Source: Caenorhabditis remanei
Taxonomy: Eukaryota > Nematoda > Chromadorea > Rhabditida > Rhabditidae
DNA: 64,000 nt
Assembly: GCF_010183535.1 (NCBI RefSeq)
Contig: NC_071329.1
Coordinates: 4,526,001 to 4,590,000, forward strand
Reading direction: 5' to 3'
Below the pieces are notes generated by a model. That model was not told the DNA's origin and ran no database searches. It was given only the letters and a program-made list of their open reading frames with translations. This document shows positions 32,677-44,400 of the stretch, in pieces. The position numbers were made by a program, and so were the translations under genes. Every line of letters begins with the position of its first letter. The first letter of the stretch is position 1.

Positions 32677-34660
32677 TTTTCTTATGTGTACTCTTTTTCG
32701 TCTTTTTTCAAGAGAGGGACTGGTTTTGAATAGAGGGTAAAATGAGGGGAAACATTGAGAAGTTGGGAAAGGGTTACTGTAGTTTTGGTGGGTTTTTAAA
32801 AATCATGAATTAATTAAAAAAAAATTATTTTGGTTAGGCTCCTCCCACTTTTGCGAATTCAGATAGAGACGGTTTCCATGTGGTTTTTAGAAAAATTTCA
32901 ATTTAGAAAACTAAAAAATCTTTTAAAAAATTGAAAAATTTGTTATTTTCTATTTTCAAAAGTTTCTCAAAATCCAGAAAAAAACTGAAAACTTTATTCC
33001 GTGCGGCAAAACTGCAAAAATAGGCGTGGCTCATGTTTAGGCTCCGCCCACTTTTGAAAATTCAGTTTGTTTTGATTTTTTTTGGAAAAATCTGTGAAAA
33101 TGCTTTTTTTTTCATTGAAAAAAGCTGGAAAATGACCGGAAAATTGATTTTGAAAAAAAGAAACAAGGAGAAACTTAGGCCACCAAAAACCTACCGTAAC
33201 TTACCGTAACCTGTCCCCATATTTTCTATTTTTCCCTTATTTTCACCTCAACAAAAAACCCATCCCTTTCAGTGTCCTTATCGTTCCAAAATGTGTCTAA
33301 TCTTGTTCCTTTTCCTTTTTTATGTACTTCTTTTTCTCCTTCACTTCTCCTGTCCATCTCCAAAGGTGTCTCTATCTATATTCTCGTTTTCAGAATTACG
33401 GGTTCCAAGTTTTCAGTCCTTCCAAAAAAAACCAAAATTTTCAGAATTTCATCAGAGAATTTCCTGTCGCTTCTTCTTTTTTCTCTCTATTTCCTTCCTC
33501 TTCTCGTTTTGAAATGTGTGGTTTTCTTGTATGCTTACATATTTCGTGTTGGTTGGTTTGGAGGGGAAGGGGGATAAGGGTTTCTAGGGGGATGGGTGAG
33601 AGGGGTGCTAGGAATTTTCTAGGGCATGCGTATGAGAAGTTAGGCCACTGCTATGGAAACTTAGGTCGTCATTTTGGGATTTTATGAATTTCCCAACATG
33701 GCCTAACTTTCCTTACTGGCGGCCTAGAAACATCACCTCGCCTTCTACAATATTGATAGACTCCGCCCACATTTAAGCCACGCCTCTTTTCGTAAAATTA
33801 TATGGAAGTTTCAAAATATGAGATTTTCAGTAACTTTTGGTTTTTTGTGAAAAACTGGTTTTCCAGTTTTTCCAAAAATCTTATTTTCGATACCAGGAAA
33901 TAACCCTGCGACAAATTTACAAAGTGGGCGGAGCCTAAAAGTGGGCGGGGCTTAACCGTTTGAAACTTCCGCCCGTTTTGCTCCCGACCCGTAAAAACGA
34001 ATTTTCTAAAATTTTAAAATTTTCTAAGCTCCAAAAAAACACAATAAAAAATCGTGCGGCAAATTTACAAAAATAGGCGGAGCCTAACTTTTTGGAGCTC
34101 CGACCCTTTCTGCTTTCATCCTACCAAAACGTGTTTTTCTCAAAATTTTCGAAGCGTCGTGTTTTTTTTCTGAAAAACTCCAAAAACACAATTTTTTTAA
34201 ACTGTGCGACAAACTTGCAAAAAAGGGGCGGAGCCTAGACTACCCTGACAAACGTAACTCCCCATATGGTCCGACTTAGATGGCTTAGATAGCCTAGAAT
34301 TCTAATTATGGGGATCCAGGCTATGGTCTAGAAAATTCTAGGCCACCACTCCTCCTTTCCTTATCTCAAATCCTCCCCCCTCCCCCTCTCAACCAAAAAA
34401 ATCATTTCACTCCTCGTCTTTCTACTATGCATTGTTTTCTCCAATCCGTCCTTCTTTCGCTTATCAAAAACTTGTCCAATCAGACACAAAAATCCAATCA
34501 ATAATCAAAATGTTCTTCCCATCGAAAATGTTTTCTTTTCCTCTCTCTGCTCTCCTATGGCTGACAAAAATAAATTGTTTTCAAATTGAAACTGATTTCT
34601 TGCTGTGTTGAAGTGTGCTCCTCCTCTTTTGTCCAAGAAAAGTTTTGATCTACATACTCA
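32677..34660. other. 3' flank of the channel gene; GGCTCCGCCCACTTTT repeats, no gene
   Basis: About eight copies or half-copies of a repeat combine GGCTCCGCCCACTTTTG, TAGGCCACC and GCGGCAAATTTGCAAAAA in both orientations (32830-34240). CT-rich sequence follows to 34600. The open frames around 33270-33690 are hydrophobic or low-complexity products of CT-rich DNA and lack exon signals. Confidence 0.45.
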
Positions 34661-36437
34661 ATGAGATACAGATTTGTGGAGGACGACCTGTTTGCGGTGA
34701 TTATCGATGAGAATGGGAATGAGTCGGAGTCGGAGGAAGAGTTGTCGGATACGGAGGAGAATCAGAACAATAAGGATCCGCAGAACTTGTTGAGGAAACT
34801 GAAAATGGAGGTGACAACGCATCCCGGAAAAGGTGAGCATTCTGAGACTGTCTGTTTTTGTAAGGTGGAGAGTACCGAAATCCAACAAATGGTAAACAGT
34901 GAGAAAATGGATAAAAACCGTGTTGGGTGCTCGCAGAAACTTTGAATGCAGTATCCCACAACCTGAACTCTGTCATTAGAGGTTATTTTTTGAAAAGCGG
35001 CGTTCTTAAACCGGACGTTTAAAAACTGAGAAATTTCGAAACCATGACTTTCAAGTTTTTTTTGTTGATAAATTCTGATGAAATTCCGTAGACTGGCGTA
35101 GATACAGTAACCAAAGGTACCTCTGTAAAAATTGACAATGACAGTCGGTTATCGAATTTTCAATTCTATGCACGGTAATACTGTAATCCCCCCGCATGAC
35201 ATGATATCACTAAAAAGATGTTTTCTTGAGGATTCTGAATCAGCTTTTAAATTTGTTGTAGCATAAAAATGAGCCGAGTTACACGACTTTGTATTTCCAA
35301 GGATCTCTCAGCTATAGTAAACTCGTCACGCTTCTTACAATCGCGCTTTTTTTAAAGGACAGTTCGGTGGAGCGCAACTGTGCCGAGCAAATATGTACAT
35401 ATTTGACAATTTCAACTCAGATTTTCAGTCATCACCCCTAATCATTCCTTATTCATTTCCAGGCGGTCAAGAAGTGCCCGTCTACAGCAACGACGATGAG
35501 CATCCCCTCGACGGCCCTCACACAATCCTTCACGCCGTTCAGTGTCCCAAAAAGTTCATTGCAACCGTCGCCCCCACGGAAGTCGCTGACACCGCTTGCT
35601 TCGTCTGTGATTCCAATCTGGTCTCTATGCAAATGATCGAGGAAGACGCCGATCACATTCATTGGAAGCAGACAATGTCCACCACTCATTACTATGCAAC
35701 TGACAACTGGAAGGACGATTTCTATCGTGTGACACCTCTGATGTGTCGAGGGGTGTTACGTGGCGCGTATAAAGTCGGGAAGGATCGGAGTGGAAAGATA
35801 CAAAGGGTGGATATTATAAGGGTGAGTGGTGGGGGAATGGCCGAGGAGAAGTTAGGCCAGTGGTAGACGTCGTTGGCTGAAAGAGTGGTCCAGAGTTTTC
35901 TAGGCCTCGGAAAGTTAGGCCCCAGGGTCTCTGAGATTTCTAACTGGTTAGAGAGCAAGTACGCTCTAGCGCACTGATGACCTAACAGTCCTTTTTCCAG
36001 GTGTACCGTGTCACCCGCCACTTCAGTTGCTGGAAAACCGTCCCAATATTCCACCGAGTAATCTCCCTGGTTGAAGCAGCACTACCCTATAAACAAATGA
36101 CCTCAAAACAGAAACAATTGCTGAAAGCCAACGGAAATAAGCTGATCAATCGACTATTCATACAGTACTACTGGAGATTTCAACAGAGTGTAAGTTCTAG
36201 TTATAGGGGGATGAACTAGAAATCCACCTGAAAATACTAGGCCACCTCTCCTCTCTACTCTTATCTTCCTCCCAATTCTATTTCCAGTTCGTTAACCGTG
36301 AACAAGTGCTCAATGAATACGCCGAGTCTTCAAAACGAACACGAGCCAAAAAATCGTGGATTCGAGTTGTCAAGAATGTGGCACGACTGAGAGCAGCGAC
36401 TAGTATATTGGCAGCTGCAAGGAAGAATACATTATAA
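34661..36437 (+). CDS. Stand-alone relative of the channel C-terminal module, 289 aa
   Basis: The exons are 34661-34832, 35463-35821, 36001-36189 and 36288-36437 (870 nt, in frame). The protein has an acidic N-terminal stretch (ESESEEELSDTEE). A central part is rich in His, Trp and Tyr (HIHWKQTMSTTHYYATDNWK), and VYRVTRHFSCWKTVPIFHRV is followed by a basic C-terminus. The central and later parts match the channel tail: WWRHTSRPTKYFYSDDLKQF there aligns with the HWKQ...THYY block here, and VYKVIRFYSFWKTCTSFHRI with the VYRV block. An intron precedes the VY block in both genes, though not at the identical codon. No signal or membrane segment is seen. It is likely a tandem duplicate of the tail that lost the channel, and its function is unknown. 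It could also be read as alternative 3' exons of the channel. Confidence 0.7.
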
Positions 36438-36534
36438 AATGGAAATATGTGACTACTTATCTCGGATAGTTATGCAATATTGATATACATATAAATATTC
36501 TATATGGATTTTTTTGTTTGAAATATTTCGAAAT

Positions 36535-36540
36535 AATAAA
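36535..36540 (+). terminator. Poly(A) signal AATAAA
   Basis: AATAAA lies 98 nt after the stop of the 289-aa gene and is followed by a T-rich and CT-rich tract. The next gene's ATG is only 170 nt away, close enough to ask whether the pair is an operon. Confidence 0.45.
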
Positions 36541-36709
36541 AACTTTTTTTCTTTTTTCTCTCTCGCTCTCTCCCTATCTGTTCCCCGTCACTAGAACCTA
36601 CACTGCAAACACTCTTTATCAGTCAGGTGTGCCTCTTTTTTTTCTGAATTCTCTATTTCTCTATTTCATCATCCAACTTTCTCAAATTATTGATTATTCC
36701 AAAAGAAAA

Positions 36710-38414
36710 ATGGTATCTACCTGTTCAATATGTCTTGAAAAAAGTAGTGGGGCTCATTTTGGAGCGGAAGCGTGTAGGTAAGCTAGTTTTTTGATTTGAA
36801 GTGATCATGTCTGAAACTTTTAAAATAACTATTTTGGTCAACAAACAAACCTAAATATTACTACTGGAAGACATAAAACGTGACCATTCTGATTCCTTCA
36901 GATACATTTTCATTCTAAAATGAACGGTGGTACATTACCTTTAACCTTTCTGATTTTTCCAGCTAACTAAAAAACACTGTATTTCCGCCCATGCAATCAA
37001 AAACTTAACAACACATTAAGAATCCCACCACGTCTTCTTTTTTTTTTCAGAGGTTGTGCTACATTCTTCCGCAAAAGTGTAACCATGAATATGAAGTATC
37101 GATGTCGAGGGAACAATGATTGTGATATTACTGCTAGTGAGTGCCCAGTTCCTAACCCCCCTTAAAAACCACACTTTCAGACAACCATAGCATGTGTCGT
37201 GCTTGTCGCTATTCAAAGTGCCTCTCCATGGGAATGAACGTCTCCAACCGACCAAAAAATATTCGAAAACCCATGTCAACTCCCAAAAAAATCAACTTGG
37301 ATCAACCGGGGACCACCTCCTTACTCCTAGAAGCTCTCCCACCAAATTTCAGTGATCAAGTTCCAATACTGAACAAGATGAAGGAAAACTACCAGAAGAT
37401 GGTCAATGCCCGACTAGTGGTTCATAAAGACGAGGGGGCTCCAAGAGTCTTGAATTATTTGGAGTCAGTGGAGCAAGGGATGAAGGATGTGGGGTTGGTA
37501 GCCGATTGGATTTCAGGGTGCTTTGAGGTTTTTGTGATATTGCCGATGGAGCAGAAGGTAGGAGGCCCAAAACCTGAAAATAAAAGCTTTTAAGTCTGAA
37601 AAGTGATAGAAACTACTGTCTTTAAGTCGATGGGCTAGCTTCCGACATGATGGCCTAGAAAACCAATATGGAGAAATCTAGTCCCGGAACTGTCCTTGAA
37701 ACTGGAACTGGAAAATATGGTACTGGAAAAACCTCTGGGTTTGTCCAAAGTGGCTAGGTTTTTTATCTGGTGGCCTAGAAAACCAAATTCGAAAAACTAG
37801 TCCTTGAACAAAACCACCTAATTCTTCTATTCCAGAACATTCTATTCCGCAACTTCTACCCAAAATTCTGCCTGCTCGAAGCCACATTCATGAGTCATAT
37901 CAGACATGCCCCGGATAAAATTACACTACCTTCTGGTGACAACATTGATATGAATAACTTGGACACGTTTTACTACGATCCAGAAAAGGATACTCAGATG
38001 ACGAAGGAGGAGATTGAGAGGTATGTTAGTAGAATGGAGGAAGAACTTTCCTTCCCTTGTTTCAAGAAGAATTCTCCCAACCTACGGGTGACGTCATCAG
38101 GTACACCTGTGTACATGTCTGAAAAAGTCCTGCAAAGTTTACCTGAAAAAAGTCCTGTAATTCAGAATACCCTTGTTCATAATTCCCAAGTAAGTACCTC
38201 ACCTGTGCACCTGTTTTTATCTAACTACCTCTTTACCGTACGCCTCTTTACCGTAAGCCGCGTTACCCGTACACCTGTATACCGTACGTCTACCTATTTG
38301 GAAACAAAATTGCAAAAAAAAGTTTTTGGGATTATTATTGTTTCAATGATTAATTACCATTATTACGTTTTATATCAACGCAACCAACATACGACCTGCC
38401 ACCACGACGACTGA
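36710..38414 (+). CDS. Nuclear hormone receptor, truncated in the ligand-binding domain
   Basis: The exons are 36710-36777, 37051-37136, 37181-37557 and 37836 onward, all in frame. The DNA-binding domain is complete: finger one uses C5, C8, C22 and C25, and finger two C41, C47, C57 and C60, with P-box CRGCATFFRK. This is the pattern of the expanded nematode supplementary receptors. The ligand-binding domain starts normally (NILFRNFYPKFCLLE) and runs to a region with EEIERYVSRMEEELSFPC. From about 38025 the sequence belongs to the palindrome arm, and the frame drifts through repeat sequence to a stop at 38412-38414, or leaves at a GTAAGT at 38190. The later LBD helices and activation helix are absent. 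It may be a pseudogene or a receptor that keeps DNA binding only. Confidence 0.7.
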
Positions 38415-41400
38415 AATGAAATTATCCTTTCTTTTGGATATTTTTATGAAATTTTGATATATTCTAGATCGGGAGGATTCAAACCCGCGTCTACTGAAGT
38501 AAACTTCAGCCCGGATAAGTATAGACCTCACGCAGCGTAACTGACCGTGTCTAACCGGAACCGACACAGATAAGAATGGTGGGGGAAGTTAATTAAAAAG
38601 AAATTATCTTGTTTTTGGATACTTTTTATAAAATTCTGATATACGAAAAGAAATTATCCGTTTTTTGGATATTTTTATGAAATTTTGATATATTCTAGAT
38701 CGGGAGGATTCAAACCCGCGTCTACTGAAGTAAACTTCAGCCCGGATAAGTATAGACCTCACGCAGCGTAACTGACCGTGTCTAACCGGAACCGACACAG
38801 GTAAGAATGGTGGGGGAAGTTAATTAAAAAGAAATTATCTTGTTTTTGGATACTTTTTATAAAATTCTGATATACGAAAAGAAATTATCCGTTTTTTGGA
38901 TATTTTTATGAAATTTTGATATATTCTAGATCGGGAGGATTCAAACCCGCGTCTACTGAAGTAAACTTCAGCCCGGATAAGTATAGACCTCACGCAGCGT
39001 AACTGACCGTGTCTAACCGGAACCGACACAGGTAAGAATGGTGGGGGAAGTTAATTAAAAAGAAATTATCTTGTTTTTGGATACTTTTTATAAAATTCTG
39101 ATATACGAAAAGAAATTATCCGTTTTTTGGATATTTTTATGAAATTTTGATATATTCTAGATCGGGAGGATTCAAACCCGCGTCTACTGAAGTAAACTTC
39201 AGCCCGGATAAGTATAACCTCACGCAGCGTAACTGACCGTGTCTAACCGGAACCGACACAGATAAGAATGGTGGGGGAAGTTAATTAAAAAGAAATTATC
39301 GTGTTTTTGGATACTTTTTATAAAATTCTGATATACGAAAAGAAATTATCCGTTTTTTGGATATTTTTATGAAATTTTGATATATTCTAGATCGGGAGGA
39401 TTCAAACCCGCGTCTACTGAAGTAAACTTCAGCCCGGATAAGTATAGACCTCACGCAGCGTAACTGACCGTGTCTAACCGGAACCGACACAGATAAGAAT
39501 GGTGGGGGAAGTTAATTAAAAAGAAATTATCTTGTTTTTGGATACTTTTTATAAAATTCTGATATACGAAAAGAAATTATCCGTTTTTTGGATATTTTTA
39601 TGAAATTTTGATATATTCTAGATCGGGAGGATTCAAACCCGCGTCTACTGAAGTAAACTTCAGCCCGGATAAGTATAACCTCACGCAGCGTAACTGACCG
39701 TGTCTAACCGGAACCGACACAGATAAGAATGGTGGGGGAAGTTAATTAAAAAGAAATTATCTTGTTTTTGGATACTTTTTATAAAATTCTGATATACGAA
39801 ATGAAATTATCCTTTCTTTTGGATATTTTTATGAAATTTTGATATATTCTAGATCGGGAGCATTCAAACCCGCGTCTACTGAAGTAAACTTCAGCCCGGA
39901 TAAGTATAGACCTCACGCAGCGTAACTGACCGTGTCTAACCGGAACCGACACAGATAAGAATGGTGGGGGAAGTCAAAGTGAAATGAAATTATCTTGTTT
40001 TTGGATACTTTTTATAAAATTCTGATATACGAAAATAAATTATCCGTTTTTTGGATATTTTTATGAAATTTTGATATATTCTAGATCGGGAGGATTCAAA
40101 CCCGCGTCTACTGAAGTAAACTTCAGCCCGGATAAGTATAGACCTCACGCAGCGTAACTGACCGTGTCTAACCGGAACCGACACAGATAAGAATGGTGGG
40201 GGAAGTCAAAGTAAAATGAAATTATCATGTTTTTGGATACTTTTTATGAAATTTTGATATACGAAATGAAATTATCCTTTCTTTTGGATATTTTTATGAA
40301 ATTTTGATATATTCTAGATCGGGAGGATTCAAACCCGCGTCTACTGAAGTAAACTTCAGCCCGGATAAGTATAGACCTCACGCAGCGTAACTGACCGTGT
40401 CTAACCGGAACCGACACAGATAAGAATGGTGGGGGAAGTCAAAGTGAAATGAAATTATCATGTTTTTGGATACTTTTTATGAAATTCTGATATACGAAAA
40501 GAAATTATCCGTTTTTTGGATATTTTTATGAAATTCTGATATATTCTAGATCGGGAGGATTCAAACCCGCTTCTACTGAAGTAAACTTCAGCCCGAATAA
40601 GTATAGACCTCACGCAGCGTAACTGACCGTGTCTAACCGGAACCGACACAGATAAGAATGGTGGGGGAAGTCAAAGTGAAATGAAATTATCATGTTTTTG
40701 GATACTTTTTATGAAATTTTGATATACGAAATGAAATTATCCTTTCTTTTGGATATTTTTATGAAATTTTGATATATTCTAGATCGGGAGGATTCAAACC
40801 CGCGTCTACTGAAGTAAACTTCAGCCCGGATAAGTATAGACCTCACGCAGCGTAACTGACCGTGTCTAACCGGAACCGACACAGATAAGAATGGTGGGGG
40901 AAGTTAATTAAAAGAAATTATCTTGTTTTTGGATACTTTTTATAAAATTCTGATATACGAAAAGAAATTATCCGTTTTTTGGATATTTTTATGAAATTTT
41001 GATATATTCTAGATCGGGAGGATTCAAACCCGCGTCTACTGAAGTAAACTTCAGCCCGGATAAGTATAGACCTCACGCAGCGTAACTGACCGTGTCTAAC
41101 CGGAACCGACACAGATAAGAATGGTGGGGGAAGTCAAAGTGAAATGAAATTATCTTGTTTTTGGATACTTTTTATAAAATTCTGATATACGAAAAGAAAT
41201 TATCCGTTTTTTGGATATTTTTATGAAATTTTGATATATTCTAGATCGGGAGGATTCAAACCCGCGTCTACTGAAGTAAACTTCAGCCCGGATAAGTATA
41301 GACCTCACGCAGCGTAACTGACCGTGTCTAACCGGAACCGACACAGATAAGAATGGTGGGGGAAGTTAATTAAAAAGAAATTATCTTGTTTTTGGATACT

Positions 41401-44400
41401 TTTTATAAAATTCTGATATACGAAAAGAAATTATCCGTTTTTTGGATATTTTTATGAAATTTTGATATATTCTAGATCGGGAGGATTCAAACCCGCGTCT
41501 ACTGAAGTAAACTTCAGCCCGGATAAGTATAGACCTCACGCAGCGTAACTGACCGTGTCTAACCGGAACCGACACAGATAAGAATGGTGGGGGAAGTCAA
41601 AGTGAAATGAAATTATCTTGTTTTTGGATACTTTTTATAAAATTCTGATATACGAAAAGAAATTATCCGTTTTTTGGATATTTTTATGAAATTTTGATAT
41701 ATTCTAGATCGGGAGGATTCAAACCCGCGTCTACTGAAGTAAACTTCAGCCCGGATAAGTATAGACCTCACGCAGCGTAACTGACCGTGTCTAACCGGAA
41801 CCGACACAGATAAGAATGGTGGGGGAAGTTAATTAAAAAGAAATTATCTTGTTTTTGGATACTTTTTATGAAATTCTGATATACGAAAAGAAATTATCCG
41901 TTTTTTGGATATTTTTATGAAATTCTGATATATTCTAGATCGGGAGGATTCAAACCCGCGTCTACTGAAGTAAACTTCAGCCCGGATAAGTATAGACCTC
42001 ACGCAGCGTAACTGACCGTGTCTAACCGGAACCGACACAGATAAGAATGGTGGGGGAAGTCAAAGTGAAATGAAATTATCTTGTTTTTGGATACTTTTTA
42101 TAAAATTCTGATATACGAAAAGAAATTATCCGTTTTTTGGATATTTTTATGAAATTTTGATATATTCTAGATCGGGAGGATTCAAACCCGCGTCTACTGA
42201 AGTAAACTTCAGCCCGGATAAGTATAGACCTCACGCAGCGTAACTGACCGTGTCTAACCGGAACCGACACAGATAAGAATGGTGGGGGAAGTTAATTAAA
42301 AAGAAATTATCTTGTTTTTGGATACTTTTTATAAAATTCTGATATACGAAAAGAAATTATCCGTTTTTTGGATATTTTTATGAAATTTTGATATATTCTA
42401 GATCGGGAGGATTCAAACCCGCGTCTACTGAAGTAAACTTCAGCCCGGATAAGTATAGACCTCACGCAGCGTAACTGACCGTGTCTAACCGGAACCGACA
42501 CAGATAAGAATGGTGGGGGAAGTCAAAGTGAAATGAAATTATCTTGTTTTTGGATACTTTTTATAAAATTCTGATATACGAAAAGAAATTATCCGTTTTT
42601 TGGATATTTTTATGAAATTTTGATATATTCTAGATCGGGAGGATTCAAACCCGCGTCTACTGAAGTAAACTTCAGCCCGGATAAGTATAGACCTCACGCA
42701 GCGTAACTGACCGTGTCTAACCGGAACCGACACAGATAAGAATGGTGGGGGAAGTTAATTAAAAAGAAATTATCTTGTTTTTGGATACTTTTTATGAAAT
42801 TCTGATATACGAAAAGAAATTATCCGTTTTTTGGATATTTTTATGAAATTCTGATATATTCTAGATCGGGAGGATTCAAACCCGCGTCTACTGAAGTAAA
42901 CTTCAGCCCGGATAAGTATAGACCTCACGCAGCGTAACTGACCGTGTCTAACCGGAACCGACACAGATAAGAATGGTGGGGGAAGTCAAAGTGAAATGAA
43001 ATTATCTTGTTTTTGGATACTTTTTATAAAATTCTGATATACGAAAAGAAATTATCCGTTTTTTGGATATTTTTATGAAATTTTGATATATTCTAGATCG
43101 GGAGGATTCAAACCCGCGTCTACTGAAGTAAACTTCAGCCCGGATAAGTATAGACCTCACGCAGCGTAACTGACCGTGTCTAACCGGAACCGACACAGGT
43201 AAGAATGGTGGGGGAAGTTAATTAAAAAGAAATTATCTTGTTTTTGGATACTTTTTATGAAATTCTGATATACGAAAAGAAATTATCCGTTTTTTGGATA
43301 TTTTTATGAAATTCTGATATATTCTAGATCGGGAGGATTCAAACCCGCGTCTACTGAAGTAAACTTCAGCCCGGATAAGTATAGACCTCACGCAGCGTAA
43401 CTGACCGTGTCTAACCGGAACCGACACAGATAAGAATGGTGGGGGAAGTCAAAGTGAAATGAAATTATCTTGTTTTTGGATACTTTTTATAAAATTCTGA
43501 TATACGAAAAGAAATTATCCGTTTTTTGGATATTTTTATGAAATTTTGATATATTCTAGATCGGGAGGATTCAAACCCGCGTCTACTGAAGTAAACTTCA
43601 GCCCGGATAAGTATAGACCTCACGCAGCGTAACTGACCGTGTCTAACCGGAACCGACACAGATAAGAATGGTGGGGGAAGTTAATTAAAAAGAAATTATC
43701 TTGTTTTTGGATACTTTTTATGAAATTCTGATATACGAAAAGAAATTATCCGTTTTTTGGATATTTTTATGAAATTCTGATATATTCTAGATCGGGAGGA
43801 TTCAAACCCGCGTCTACTGAAGTAAACTTCAGCCCGGATAAGTATAGACCTCACGCAGCGTAACTGACCGTGTCTAACCGGAACCGACACAGATAAGAAT
43901 GGTGGGGGAAGTCAAAGTGAAATGAAATTATCTTGTTTTTGGATACTTTTTATAAAATTCTGATATACGAAAAGAAATTATCCGTTTTTTGGATATTTTT
44001 ATGAAATTTTGATATATTCTCGATCGGGAGGATTCAAACCCGCGTCTACTGAAGTAAACTTCAGCCCGGATAAGTATAGACCTCACGCAGCGTAACTGAC
44101 CGTGTCTAACCGGAACCGACACAGATAAGAATGGTGGGGGAAGTCAAAGTGAAATGAAATTATCTTGTTTTTGGATACTTTTTATGAAATTCTGATATAC
44201 GAAAAGAAATTATCCGTTTTTTGGATATTTTTATGAAATTCTGATATATTCTAGATCGGGAGGATTCAAACCCGCGTCTACTGAAGTAAACTTCAGCCCG
44301 GATAAGTATAGACCTCACGCAGCGTAACTGACCGTGTCTAACCGGAACCGACACAGATAAGAATGGTGGGGGAAGTTAATTAAAAAGAAATTATCTTGTT

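Noticed and set aside
33272..33687. Hydrophobic small proteins downstream of the channel gene
   Set aside because: Three overlapping frames in CT-rich DNA all give Phe/Leu/Ser-rich peptides, an effect of composition.
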